DNA of 64,000 bases, taken from the NCBI GenBank assembly GCA_963978895.1, contig OZ022238.1, forward strand, positions 7,428,066-7,492,065, given 5' to 3'. Below the pieces are notes generated by a model. It ran no database searches and had not been told where the DNA came from. It worked only from the letters and a program-made list of their open reading frames with translations. The position numbers and the translations under genes were made by a program. This DNA comes from Erpobdella octoculata (lineage: Eukaryota > Annelida > Clitellata > Hirudinida > Erpobdellidae). Shown here one piece after another: positions 10,139 to 21,981 of the stretch (the first letter of the stretch is position 1; each line of letters opens with the position of its first letter).

Positions 10139-11040
10139 TTAACTTTTAAATTTTGTATGAGTAAAACATGACTAGCCTTTAACACCCGGTCATAGAGGTT
10201 TTTGGAGGAAATATTTTATGAGGTTTATCACATTTAGTGACATTAGCTCCGTTCAAACTTGTAGTATATGGTATTTAAAATTGAGGTATTTTAAAATAAT
10301 CATTTGGTTGGCGACACTGTTAATAAAAGGTGTGTGTTTGGAGCTAATTCAGAAATTCAATCGGGCTTTGGATATTCTTAAAAATTTGGGTTTGAATTAC
10401 TTAATATTTTATTTCTATGACAACAATATATAAGCTAAGCTGTTGTACATAACATGTTTGTATTTATTACAGAAATAACAAAATTTATTAACGAATCAGC
10501 AAAATATTGCACAATTTTATCTAATTCTCAAGAAGATAACGATGGCCATTTCTATTATGAGCAGCTGATAAGCGATTCGTCGAAAAAAATGATGTCTCAT
10601 CGTAATCAATTATTGTCATTATTGTTTTATACAAACAAATTATTACAAACTTTATATTAGGCTACAATCTCTGTTTGTGTTTGTGTGTATGTGTGGCTTT
10701 CTCTGTACGCAAATCTTGCAAGTAAAATTTAACCAGCTTTTTCATTAGCTAGGAAGCTGAAACTTTCAACATAGTTTTATATTGGATAACAATACATGAT
10801 TCAATTAAAAAAAAATTTAATTTAAACATTTTTCGTATTTTTAAATCGAGTGTATTTGAAATATAAGTTTGTGTTGAAAAACTCGTTTTTATATAAAAAA
10901 ACAATATAGACAAAGTTAGAAGCTTAGGCTGAGTCTGTTGTAGTTAAATCTCTCTTGATCAATACAGATTGTCATTCAGGATTTATTTGTTGTTTCTCTT
11001 GATTTCTTATATACTATCTACACTGTAGATTCTACAGTCA
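10139..11040 (+). repeat. Interspersed repeat R1, copy 2 (coding remnant intact at the end)
   Basis: Close match to 2931-3876. It contains an open stretch reading LIKGVCLELIQKFNRALDIL near 10330-10380. After a TTTATTACAG acceptor-like site at about 10470 comes a roughly 62-residue frame, EITKFINESAKYCTIL to SLLFYTNKLLQTLY, that stops at 10658-10660. The corresponding frame in copy 1 is broken. This looks like a duplicated last exon, or a transposon ORF end, of an unrecognised protein. The copy ends where a SINE fragment starts. Confidence 0.65.
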
Positions 11041-11042
11041 CC

Positions 11043-11134
11043 GGCATCACCAGCGTAACTCCCTTAAGCAAGGAGCTCACTCGCATTGCTAAAGGTGTAG
11101 GCCTCTGCAAAGAACCCTTTAGTGGCCTTGAAGT
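11043..11134 (+). mobile_element. SINE fragment (second copy)
   Basis: ATCACCAGCGTAACTCCCTT, then AAGCAAGGAGCTCACTCGCA, matches the body of the SINE at 4658-4835. The tRNA-like head is missing and an internal 20-bp segment is deleted. Confidence 0.65.
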
Positions 11135-11169
11135 TCTTTAGGATTTACGCCACTCTGAATATTGTCAAA

Positions 11170-11349
<180 letters not shown>

Positions 11350-11470
11350 CATTTAATTATAATATCCGATTAGGTTTCTTGGAGTTGGATGGGATTCAGT
11401 TTCGGATGGAAAACGATATTCACATGGAATAATGGGTCAATTTTCTTACAATGGTGTTATTTATAAATTA

Positions 11471-12272
<802 letters not shown>

Positions 12273-12829
12273 CTAGCGGGGTTACCCGGCGTTGCCCGGG
12301 GTTTTTAGAGGTTTTTCTAATGTTTGTCTCTCTCGCTCCCGTTCCCTTCTCCACTTTCCCGTTTTCGTAGCGTTCCCGGTCGCATTTCCGCTCTCGGTCG
12401 TTTTCCAGCTCCCGGTCGCTTTCCCGCTCAGAAGTTCTGTTATCGATTTTCTCTCTTGCTCGCGTTTCCTTCCAAGCTTGCTCTCCCGATTGCAGTCGCT
12501 TTCCGCGTTCCCGGTCGCTTTCCGCGTTCCCGGTTGCTTTCCGCGTTCCCGGTCGCTTTCCCGTTCCCGGTCGCTTTCCCGTTCCCGGTCGCTTTCCCGT
12601 TCTCGGTCGCTTTCCCGTTCCCGGTCGCTTTCCCGTTCCCGGTCGCTTTCCCGTTTCCGGTCGCTTTCCCGTTCCCGCTCACGCTTGCTCTCCCGTTCCC
12701 GGTCATGCTTGCTCTCCCATTCCCGGTCACGGTAGCTCTCCCGTTCCCGTTTCCGTTCCCGCTCATTTTCTCTTTTACATTCTTTCATAACTTCTGTTAG
12801 CCTATAAAACGCAAAATAGATTTGCTAAG

Positions 12830-13201
12830 ACTATATATATATATATATATGAATGTTTGTGGGTTAGTTTGTCTATTATAGAAACGGGAAAGCACCCGGA
12901 ACGGACAGCGAGCGGGAACAGAAAAGCAAGCGTGAGCGGGAATGGGAGAGCAAACGTGAGCGGGAACGGGGCAGCGACCGGGACGGGAAAACGACCGGGA
13001 GCGGGAAAGCGACCGGGAGCGGGAAAGCGACCGGGAGCGGGAAAGCGACCGGGAGCGGGAAAGCGACCGGCAGTGGGAAAACGACCGAAAACGGAAAAGC
13101 TAACAGGAGTGGGAAAGCAGGTGGGAAAGGAAACGGGAGAGAAAGAGACAAACATTAGAAAAACCTCAAAAAACCTGGGCAACGCCGGGTATCTCCGCTA
13201 G
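12830..13201 (+). mobile_element. Helitron-like element nested inside 12273-13475
   Basis: Begins at an A then CTATATATATATATATATGA (one base away from the usual TC start), continues ATGTTTGTGGGTTAG, carries nearly perfect GGGAAAGCGACCGGGAGC units (about 12985-13075), and ends CCTGGGCAACGCCGGG then CTAG (13198-13201) before T. It lies head-to-head with the outer copy, so the two minisatellites are in opposite orientation. Confidence 0.72.
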
Positions 13202-13290
13202 TACATACATAAACACACACACAGACACACATACATGCACATACACATACATACATACACACATACATACGCACATACATATATATATAT
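13202..13290. repeat. CA/CATA-rich microsatellite
   Basis: Imperfect ACACAC and ACATACATAC repeats within the outer Helitron copy. Confidence 0.9.
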
Positions 13291-13475
13291 AGTTCCCGCT
13301 CGCTCACCCGCTCCGCTCCGCTCATTTTGTGACGGATTTCAAAAATTTTTTTTTTAGTTTTGATTTTCATTGACTCTCAAGGTTGTGTGAAAATTTCATT
13401 ACGATCGGATGAATGGTGTAGCAATGCATAAAGGACATTAACATAAATACAAACATTCATTTTTATATATATAGA

Positions 13476-14815
13476 TATATCTAATTTTTCTAATTTAAGT
13501 GTTTCGTTCAAGTTCTAATAAAATATTTGTAAAAAATACTAATGAATGCAAAAACTAATTATTATTTAAATAAACTTATTAAATCACTTAGAGTAAATTT
13601 CACATTGAATGAAAATGGAAACAAAACATACGATCTGAAAACAGATATCAAGAAAATTAAACAGGCAGACGATGAAGTGGTTTTTTATTGCGTTTTTTTA
13701 TTAAACTCACTATTTTCAGTCAATCAAAAATTATATATAGTGCTTTTTATTTAAGCCTCAAATATATCTTTAAACTCAAAGTCGTTGTTTTAAGCTCTTA
13801 TAAAACAGTAAGAACCACGAAAAAAATGAACCCACTGCCAAACAATGTTTAGCAGGATTGAAATAGATACAGGTTTTCTTAGGTTTAGACTACTGTAGAC
13901 TCGTTTAATCGAATTTTTGTTATTGAAAATGTTTTATGTGGCTAGTTTTCGTTGGATTTCAGCTTGATCAAATGACGGGGAGTTAGTTAAGTTTTACTTT
14001 TAAAGTTTGCCATCATTCAAACAGGCAGTACCTGCGGTGAAGTTAATATTAGGGATTTAAAAAATGTATTGAATAACATTATCATGTTATTATTTAACAA
14101 GCCTAAAAAGTATAACAAAATAAAATATTATATACTTACAAAAATAGATATTGTCTCATTTTCTGAAAAAATATTAGATAATTTTATAGAATTAATAATT
14201 ATACTATAAGTTAATTAAACATTTTTAAACGCATGTCAGGAAGTGTTCTTGTTAAGTGTCAATTTGGAAAAAGTGAAATATCCGATATATCTTTCGTTCA
14301 AGTTACACCAACCAATCCCTCATCAAACTGAGGTATCAACCACTTCCCGTTTATCTGAGCAGAATCTGAATAAATAATCTGAATAATCTTAATAGAATCT
14401 GAATCAGTCTAAAATGATTCCGTTGGAAGCGAATATGACTGAGAAGAACATAACGAAAATTTTTGAAAATTTGTTTTCCAGGACTTCAAATGTTGAGTGT
14501 AAATTGAAGTTGTATCTTTTTTAGAATAACTGCCACTCTGAAACTGAAAATACTACAGATATAAAAATAAGCAAGTAGATACTACTTAGAAAATATAGTT
14601 ACAAGTTTTACTAATTTTTTTATGTTTTTGGTTTCCAGGACTACAAATGTAGGGTGAAGAAAAGGATTATTTGCTTGAAAAACTAATAACTGAAAACGAA
14701 AAAACGTTAGAATTTAGTATTTAAGTTTTTTTTAAATGATAAGATATGTGTTTCATTATTTTCAAAAAATTAGTTTTCGAGCTTTGAGGTTTTTTGCCCA
14801 TTAAAATTGGCTGAG
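13476..14815. other. No gene recognised
   Basis: AT-rich. A 70-codon frame with ATG at 13542 (LNENGNKTYDLKTDIKKIKQ within it) has a mildly protein-like composition for the first 45 codons but no recognised family or splice sites. The rest shows nothing supportable. Confidence 0.4.
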
Positions 14816-14821
14816 TCTAGT

Positions 14822-15195
14822 TTATCAGGAATCGGGCCAGGCCTCGACTTTTCTGCTTATGAAATGGGCCAGTTCGGGCCTAAATAATATGTCAGGCCTG
14901 AATTTTCGGCCTATAAAATAAGCCGGACCGGGTCTAAAAAATCCGTGTAGGGCTCTATAGTACAGAACTGCACGAGCCGGGCTAGTCCGTGACTTTAGAG
15001 TTTTCAGGCTGGCCAAACCTGAAGTCAATGAAGGACGAGCTGAGATTTTCCGCCAAGTATATAGAATTTTAAACCTCTAAAAACGTGCTGGGCTTAAATT
15101 AGACGGACCGGGCTGGGCCTGGACTTTTGGTTAATGAAACGGGCCGCGCTAAGTTGTCGACGGACCGGGCCGTGAAAAATCGGCCCGTGCAATAC
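14822..15195. repeat. Degenerate GGGCCGGxC-repeat MITE-like tract
   Basis: Loosely periodic GGGCC, GGCCTG and GGACCGGGC words over about 370 bp. The right end, reversed, is TAGAGTATTGCACGGGCC, and a similar CTGCACGGG end word occurs in the tract at 53825-54080. This internal cryptic repeat with TE-like ends is typical of hAT-type MITEs; no target duplication was found. Confidence 0.45.
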
Positions 15196-15558
15196 TCTAC
15201 TATGGATGCACGATCCAATTTTTTAATTTCAAGCGAGTAAAACCTCCTTCTGGGGCGCCCAAAGGGGGGGGGGTCAGGAAGCAAATGTCTCTTCGCAAAG
15301 CTAGGGGGAAGAAATTCTCCCCCTGAGCATTGGTATTACGGTTAAAATAGTTTCTTATTTTGGCGATGTTATTGATGTTGATGATAACAAACGGTCTGCA
15401 CACGAAACTGAAAGGCATTAGTTATTATTAGTACGGAGATCCTAAAACTGGTATATAAAGTTATTAGCCTTGTATCAAGGTTGTTACAAGGAGAATCAAT
15501 TGATTTGGCATCAGCTGTAGTTTTTGTAGAAAACTGTATTCAACAGTTTTTAAATTTC
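15196..15558. repeat. Decayed transposon sequence (GGGGCGCCC region)
   Basis: Reverse-strand words such as CFLTPPPLGAPEGGFTRLKL and a run of nine G suggest a decayed DNA-transposon end. No intact feature. Confidence 0.25.
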
Positions 15559-16220
15559 AGAAATGACTCAACCTAAGAAACAGTTTATGATCAATCAGTT
15601 TCGTTTGCATCATCACATGGCGTAAATACTGAAGTTCCCTCAGAACGACGTTGAGCCAAGAAAAAGACGCCTAGAGAAATGGCTAATTATGATTGTTTGA
15701 ATGGACTTGTTCGTTTTAAAACAGATACATTCCTAGTTATTTTGGATGAGACATATCAGCAGATCTTTAGCAGATTTAAGCAGCAGAATCTTACATTCAT
15801 GCAGCATTTGTCGTTGTTCACAACTCAGTCTCTCTTTAGAGATAATTCTATAAACAGTTCTGACATTGAAATCATTTGGCAACTTGGAGCTGATGCCAAT
15901 GCAGTCGCAGCTGAAATGTCAGACTTCAAAACAACGTTCTGTCTTCTGTCTTAAAATAGCACTACCCCTAATATTGATGATCTCCTACAAAAAAGTTGCG
16001 ATGATCCACTTTTACGAAAAAAACAATCTGACAATGAAAAACGCATTGAAGATGTTGATGTTGAGTTTGATATTGTCAACAATATATTTTTTCCTGACAG
16101 AAAATGATGCAAAGCTGAACCAAGCACGGCAATGTCAACGATATGCATTTATGAAACCATTGCATTTGCCTACTGAATTATCTGGCTTTTCAAATTTGTA
16201 CAGTACCAGATTTCGATAAT
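15559..16220 (+). pseudogene. hAT transposase fragment (ZMYM/TTF type), broken
   Basis: The plus strand reads FKTDTFLVILDETYQQIFSR, then FKQQNLTFMQHLSL, which resembles the central region of TTF/ZMYM1-like hAT transposases (FLVIID...I...F). A stop follows at about 15953 and frames shift after that (NIDDLLQKSCDDPLLRKKQ in another frame). No DDE or C-terminal hATC motif is present and no termini were found. It abuts the 3' end of the Ty3/Gypsy element. Confidence 0.4.
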
Positions 16221-16331
16221 AAATTTCAGATGGTTATTTGCCAGCCCTCATGATAATATCATCAGAAAAAAGTTTGCTTGTACAGTTAAGAGATGATTTT
16301 TTTTCTGAATACTTTTCGTCTTTTTTAGTAC

Positions 16332-16981
16332 TTAGTTGTAAGTCTGATAGTGGTGTTCTAATTTGTCTCCCCAAAAAATTTTCTGCGGGAGATTTTGATG
16401 TGGACTAGATGGGCATGGTGTAGATCTATAACACAATAAAAACTTTTGCATCAATTCCTCAGTAATTTTTTCACCTTTTAGCTTTTGTACGTTTCTTTTG
16501 AAAGTATCAACAAATCTTTCTGCTTGACCATTACTTTGTGGATGAAAGGGAGGTATTCGGATATGACTGATAAATTTTGACTGACAAAATCTTTCAAATT
16601 CCATAGAAGTAAACTGTGTTCCGTTATCTGATACCAATGTTTTGGGAAATCCATACCGAGCAAACATTCTGTTCAGCTCGCGAATTGTTGTTGTTGAGGT
16701 AGCCGCACTCATTTGTATTATTTCTGGCCAATTTGAATATGCGTCCACAACAACCAGAAACATTGAATTCTCCATTGGTACCGCAAAATCAATGTGAATT
16801 TTCTCCCAGGCCTCTGATGTGACAACGTGTTTTTTATAGGCATTTTAGATGCTTTTTGACATGCATTACAGGTTTTCACCATACTTTCAATATCTCTATC
16901 GATTCCATACCAATACACCGAATGTCTGGCCAGCATTTTCATTCTCGTAATTCCTGGATGACCCTGATGTAGCATCCTCAA
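16332..16981 (-). pseudogene. Ty3/Gypsy integrase (broken)
   Basis: Two overlapping frames. The upstream one has the H2C2 zinc-binding region (HQGHPGITRMKMLARHSVYW then CNACQ). The next has the core with D in VVVDAYSNWPE, D in LVSDNGTQF and E in NGQAERFV, so the DDE triad survives. A frameshift near 16770 separates them. The C-terminal part after LEHHYQTYN is lost. In an intact element it would insert cDNA into the genome. Confidence 0.88.
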
Positions 16982-17365
16982 TATACGCTGTTGCAGTTTT
17001 TTAGAATTACTGCTCTTACACCCATAAATAGAATGCCATCATGTAAAGTCAAATCAGTTGCTTTACTTTGGAATGCATTACAGTTTGATCCAGGTTTAAC
17101 TTTTGGCTAAAATCCCTTTTTAATGATTTCACTTAACTCTCTGAGTTCAGAGTCTTCTTCTGTCATAATTTGAATATCTTTCTTACTAACAGGTAATTGT
17201 CTCATCGTATCCTCTTGTATCATTGTGATGTCTTTGTTTACACCTGCTATTATCAAATCCTCATTTCCTGTTGTTTTTTGAAATCAATGAGTCTTGATAA
17301 GGCATCAGCTTGACCAAAATTTGCTGTTCGTCGATATTCGATCTCAAAATCATAAGCTAAGAGTA

Positions 17366-17713
17366 TCAGTTCCCATCTCTGCAGTCTGTTTGCAGCGTGT
17401 GCAGATATTCCTTTTTTTGAACCAAATACTGACAGAGAGGCTTGTGATCGGTCAAAAGCGTAAACCGCCTTCCATAAACAAATTTATGGAATTTTCTTAC
17501 TGCAAAAACTAGGGCTAAAGCTTCTTTTTCTATTTGGCCGTAATTCTTTTCTGCTTGGGTCAGCGCACGGCCTGCATGAGCGACTGCTTTTTCTGTTCCA
17601 TTAAGAAATCGGTGTGAAATCACTGCTCCAATTCCGTATTCACATGCATCAGCAGCTATTACAATGTCTCTTTTGGGATCATAATGCGTCAGCAATAAAT
17701 TTGATTGTAACAC
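17366..17713 (-). pseudogene. Ty3/Gypsy RNase H domain (broken)
   Basis: Reads HYDPKRDIVIAADACEYGIG, then GRALTQAEKNYGQIEKEALA and LLTDHKPLC, the typical reverse-transcriptase-attached RNase H. The catalytic D of ADACEYG, E of IEKEALA and D of TDHKPL are present. A frameshift separates it from RT. The linker to integrase (16982-17365) has multiple stops. Confidence 0.85.
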
Positions 17714-17752
17714 CTTCTTAAGACTTGTGAAAGATTCCTGGTGTACTCTTAG

Positions 17753-18458
17753 CTATTCAAACTTCTCATTTTTTTCCAAGTCATCTAGTGGGCCTCTCAT
17801 TTGTCTCATCTTTGGTACAAAAACAGAATAGTAACTAACCATACCCAAAAACGATTTTAACTGTTTTCTGTCTTTTGGTGTGGGCATTTCTACAATTGCT
17901 GTTATTTTTTCTGGGTCTGGTTTTTGGCCTTCTTTGCTGATAATATGACCTAGAAATTTAATCTTTTTCTTGGCAAAAGAGCACTTGTCCATCTTGACTC
18001 TAAATCCAAAATCTGAAATCCGTTTGAATAGTTCAAAAACATTCATATTGTGTTCTTCCAATGTTGTGCCGGTCACAATTACATCGTCCAGGTAAGCCGC
18101 ACAACCTTTTAAACCTGAAGTTACATTATCCATTGTTTTCTGGAAAATACCTGGTGCACTTTTTACTCCAAAGGGAAGTCTCTGGTACTTTAGGAGTGTT
18201 GATCGTAACGAGCTCTTTTGACGATTCGTCCATTTCCAACTGTAGATATGCATCAGCAAAATCTACTTGAGTAAACCAAGCTCCTTGGTTTAATTTCGAA
18301 AAAATTTCATCCGGTGTTGGAAGTGGATGCTGGTGCATCTCAAGCGCGGCATTAAGGCCTGTTTTAAAATCAGATGCGCGCTGTTCCGCTTTTCTTTGGA
18401 ACAACCACAATCGGTGCCGCCCAGTGACTGTATTCAACTCTTTTAAGAACTCCTTCAT
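17753..18458 (-). pseudogene. Ty3/Gypsy reverse transcriptase (broken)
   Basis: Two overlapping frames contain QVDFADAYLQLEMDE and AAYLDDVIVTGTT. The latter carries the YLDD form of the polymerase motif usual in Ty3 elements. KIKFLGHIISKEG and LKSFLGMVSYYSVFVPKM follow. The RT N-terminus (GVLKRVEYSHWAAPIVVVPK) is at the end of the preceding gag-protease frame. Catalytic aspartates are intact, but at least two frameshifts lie inside the domain. Confidence 0.88.
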
Positions 18459-19485
18459 TGACTAGTCTTTCAAGTTTCCTAATGGTTATTTTTTCGTAAG
18501 CAAAAGGTATTTTTTTGTGGTCTGCAAAATTTTGGCTGAGACTCTGACTTAAGGAGCAATCTTGCTTTTTTTTTACTGCAATGGCCCAATTCTTCTTTGA
18601 AAACATTTGGAAACTCTGTTTGTAACCGAACAGATAAACTGTTTTTTCCTGCGAAGGCTTTTCTGCAACAGAACAACAGATTGCATCAAACGCTTTTATC
18701 ATTGGAGGAAGTTGATCCATCCATTCAATTCCTAGAAGTTGTGTTGTATTTTTGGCCACAAGACAGCGTCCATTGCCTGTGAATCCTGCCCACGAAAATT
18801 TGGTTTGAAGTTCACCAAGTTCACCTATTACTTGAATTTCAGTACCGTTTGCCGCACCAATTTTTGTTGTTGCCTTATCTAGCCTTGGTGAACCAATCTT
18901 CACCCAAGTTTTTGTACTGATGATTGTAACATCGGCTCTGGAGTCCAGTTGCATCCTAATTTCGACATCACCAAATTTCACCGTGGTGTATCTTCTATTG
19001 GCTGCTATAATTGTTCGCTTACTGGGAATTGGCTTGACTTGCCGTATTTCGTGTCTATACGACATACTTGGACTCCTCCTTAAGTTTGGACTTCTCTTTC
19101 TACTGAAAAGTCTTTTGGGACTTTTATCATCAGTTCTGCAGTTGGCAGCAAAATGTCCCAGTTTTCCACAGCGAAAACAAACATTTTTGTTTACGGGTGA
19201 ATCCCGGATTTCTTGGCTGGAAGAATTTTTAGGTGATCTTTCTGAATGGTGATTAACCTTACTAACTAAGATTTCTGAAATCATCATTTGTTCTGTATGT
19301 AACAGTTTTATTCTTTTACATTCTTCAATAAGCTTTTCCAGTGAGCACTCTTGCTCTACCCTGAGCAGTAATTTGTGCTTAATGTTTAAATATTTCGGAT
19401 CCTTCAATCCCCATATAAAATGTAAGCACATACTGGCTTCTTTTGTGAAATTTTCCCATTGTGCTTCGTTGCACAGCCTGTTCAC
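18370..19485 (-). pseudogene. Ty3/Gypsy gag C-terminus, protease and RT start
   Basis: A 371-codon frame. It begins in the gag capsid-like region (FTKEASMCLHFIWGL), then one CCHC knuckle CFRCGKLGHFAANC, an Arg/Ser-rich basic stretch, the retropepsin motif MQLDSRADVTIIS, and the beginning of RT. In active elements the protease motif is D-S/T-G-A; here the glycine is Arg, which should inactivate it. That fits a decayed copy. Confidence 0.85.
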
Positions 19486-20048
19486 CCTTGTGCCGAATGC
19501 CCTGAAAGTCTCTGAGGACCTTATTTGGACGTTTTCAAAATCAAATAGTCTTTGATGAATGTTTTTTTATTACCAAACAGTTTTTTTAGCCAACCTTTTG
19601 TCTCCTCATAGCTTAGACTCTCGAATGTTCTCGGCAATATACTACCCTTAAGTAGCGTGTATTCGTTTTGTTGAAGCTTCCCGGTCAGAGTTGCTCTTTT
19701 TCTGAATCGCTCATTTATTCGCCTCCGACAGACTGAACAGCTTCTTCAAATCGCCCAATCCAATCAGTGAATGTAAGGCCTTGATATGGATCGTAAACAA
19801 ATTGCTCAATTTGTTTGTAGAGGTCTGGTCTGGATCTATTGTCCGGCATCATTGAGATTAACTGAAGAAATTTTTTTTCAGTTTCTTCTTTTTCAATTCT
19901 CTTTTCTTTTTTTCAAGTTTTTCTTGTTTTTCTCGAGCTTCCCTCTCAAGTTTTTCTTTTTTTTTGTTGAGTCAACTGCTCTCGTAGAAGATCCATATGC
20001 TGTTGCTGTTGTTGCATCAATGCGATGAGTTGGTTATTGATGTTCATT
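19486..20048 (-). pseudogene. Ty3/Gypsy gag N-terminus (broken)
   Basis: From an ATG at 20048: MNINNQLIALMQQQQQHMDL, then a Lys/Glu-rich coiled-coil-like stretch with a frameshift in an A run. Next comes IEQFVYDPYQGLTFTDWIGR, then FEEAVQ, the conserved F-YDP-G-TF-W gag signature of such elements. A stop follows near 19730. Residues before the knuckle are scattered over frames. Confidence 0.75.
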
Positions 20049-20229
20049 TTAGCTTCGTGGGTTTTGTGTTTATCCTCGTCGCCAATTGTTATGTCTTTAT
20101 TATTCTAATTAAATGATAATAATTATAATCTAACTTATGTGGCTGCTAAACACTTATTAGATCTTTTGTTAATTATATATGAAATTATATCAGCTTTGTT
20201 TTTATGAAATGACTAAATAGGAAATAGAA

Positions 20230-20234
20230 TAAAA

Positions 20235-20302
<68 letters not shown>
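20230..20302. repeat. (AT)n microsatellite
   Basis: About 70 bp of pure TA dinucleotides between the Ty3/Gypsy element and an hAT remnant. Confidence 0.95.
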
Positions 20303-20304
<2 letters not shown>

Positions 20305-20360
20305 AACATACATATGTAACAAAAATGTCACTTGACTTTAATAATTGACTGTCCTACTAG

Positions 20361-21530
20361 ATGGTCGAGTACATTTTTCATGATAGACAGAAGGATCACA
20401 GTGAAGGACGCACTGAACGATGTTTTAATCGTCAAAACCTAGATGGACTGATGAATAGCGAATGGAAACAATTAGAAATAATTAAATTCTTGCTGGAACC
20501 ATTCGCTCATCACACTAAGTTGTTGGAAAATGATAACATGTCACTTTCTTATATGCTTCCTGCAGTTTTGGACCTGGAGAAACATTTAAAAAAGTGCCAG
20601 AGTATGACTGAGCTCCATAATGAAATTTTGGAACAACCAATTGTTAGTTTCAACGAAACATGTTCTACGTTTCTTTTAAATTCTCTTTCAGACTGTTTCA
20701 GATATATCCGCGATGTTACTGCTTCAAATTTTGTTGTTCTGCCAGGTTCAGCAACATTGCTAGGTTTAAGAAACAACTGGACCCTTCTATTAACCCACAA
20801 CGCAGCTTTGTTAGCAATAACCAACAAATTTATTTTGAAAAAGACACAAAACTTTAATGCAGAAATTCCAGTTGAACAACAGCGAGATCGAGGCAGCCAG
20901 GATGAAGACTTAGATACACGACCTGCAAAACACTTACAACATTTAGCCACATTAGTTGTTCCCTCACATGTTCAGCCGGTAATGGCTAAATCTCAAACGG
21001 ACATTGAGTTGACAACATATCTCACAGCCCTGTAAAATGGAGAAAATAACCCATTGCCTGATGAGGAGAACTGCATAGTTGAATGAGGAAAAAAGACAGG
21101 CTTTCCAGTTTTAAAAGATTTCGCCCAGAATATATTATCTCTGCCATGTTCAGAAGCGTTTATAGAACGTTTGTTTTCAACATGTGGGATGCTGACATCT
21201 GGTAGACGCAACAACATGAGCAGCAACTTAAAGAAACGTGTATTTTTGAAACATAATTTAAAACTGATTTAAATGTACCTTTAAATAAGTATTTTATGTT
21301 AGCAGTAAAAAAATGCATCAAGTGTTTGTTTTTTTTAATTCATTAAGCATTTTTGAAAACGGAAACAAAATCTGAAACTACAATAAACGTGTCAAAACGA
21401 AATAGAAACCGGAACTAAAATAGTAATAAAACTACAACAGAAACAGAAACTGAAATAGAAATAAGCTTTTCGAAAAGAAATGGTAACTAAAACTTAAATA
21501 ATTTTACAACTAGTACTGCACTAACGGGAG
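20361..21530 (+). mobile_element. hAT transposon remnant with hATC dimerisation domain
   Basis: A 5'-truncated transposase frame runs 20361-21035 (EWKQLEIIKFLLEPFAHHTK, then LPAVLDLEKHLKK), typical of BED-finger hAT transposases. After a stop and an in-frame TGA near 21083, it continues as FPVLKDFAQNILSLPCSEAF, then IERLFSTCGMLTSGRRNNM, the C-terminal hAT dimerisation motif, stopping at 21271. Downstream, 21355-21470 is a degenerate GAAAC repeat ending in ACTAGTACTGCAC, as seen at the ends of such elements. Two nonsense changes make it inactive. The N-terminal BED finger and first catalytic D are missing. Confidence 0.82.
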
Positions 21531-21603
21531 CAAGAGAGAAAAACGATAAAAAAACCTCTGAAAACCCCGAGCAACGCCGGGTAACCCCGCTATATATATA
21601 TAG

Positions 21604-21648
<45 letters not shown>

Positions 21649-21859
21649 CCCGCTCGCTCACCCGCTCCGCTCCGCATATTTTGTGACGGATTTCAAAATT
21701 TTTTTCTATTTATTTGATTCCCCTTGACTCTCAAGGTTGTGTGAAAATGTCATTACGATCGGATGAATGGTGTAGCAATGCATAAAGGACATACATACAT
21801 ACATATATAGTACATACATACATACATACATACAAACATTCATTTATATATATATAGAT

Positions 21860-21890
<31 letters not shown>
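21531..21890. mobile_element. Helitron-like fragments joined by TA repeats
   Basis: The left part (21531-21592) is a plus-strand 3' end with the CCCCGAGCAACGCCGGG hairpin, whose CTAG has been lost into TATATA. The right part (21645-21858) is a minus-strand 5' half containing the family block (GGATGAATGGTGTAGCAATG) and ending TATATATAGAT. Either two copies were broken by recombination in the TA tract, or this is one rearranged copy. Confidence 0.6.
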
Positions 21891-21895
<5 letters not shown>

Positions 21896-21981
21896 GCTAT
21901 TTATTCTTTTTCTCTAATTAAAGGTATTACATGGTTATAAGCTAAACATATTATATTATCTTGCTAAAGCAACAACAACAA

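Larger units (their letters stand above)
12273..13475 (-). mobile_element. Helitron-like element, outer copy of a nested pair
   Basis: The 3' end on the minus strand is CTAG at 12276-12273 beside the ACCCGGCGTTGCCCGGG hairpin. The 5' end is ATCTATATATATAAAAATG reading leftward from 13476, followed by the family block CATTCATCCGATCGTAATG. The interior has the CCCGTTCCCGGTCGCTTT minisatellite (12330-12760). A second element of opposite orientation (12830-13201) splits it. The A/T flanks at both ends fit Helitron insertion. Confidence 0.75.
16332..20084 (-). mobile_element. Decayed Ty3/Gypsy retrotransposon (gag-pol, 3' truncated)
   Basis: Reading leftward: a primer-binding-like TGGCGACGAGGATAAAC (20084-20068), gag, CCHC knuckle, aspartic protease, RT, RNase H, and integrase H2C2 then core. 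This is the Ty3/Gypsy domain order. At least six frameshifts or stops divide the ORFs, so the copy is dead. A 5' LTR ending ACATAACAAT may lie beyond 20085, but no second LTR was recognised downstream of integrase, where an hAT fragment (15559-16220) begins. The 3' end is inferred to be truncated. Confidence 0.9.

Noticed and set aside
12282..12800. Long Arg/Glu/Ser/Asp or Arg/Ser repeat frames, up to 168 codons, also at 11471-11981, 13155, 24159-24687, 36010-36459, 51244-51728 and 58455-59016
   Set aside because: The 18-bp minisatellite has no stop in several frames of both strands, so all of these frames open by composition alone. They overlap each other and sit within Helitron-like elements.
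13542..13754. 70-codon frame with an ATG
   Set aside because: Only the first part looks coding, the end is Phe/Leu/Val-rich AT translation, and no family is recognised.
20549..20950. 133-codon minus frame
   Set aside because: Antisense of the hAT transposase remnant.
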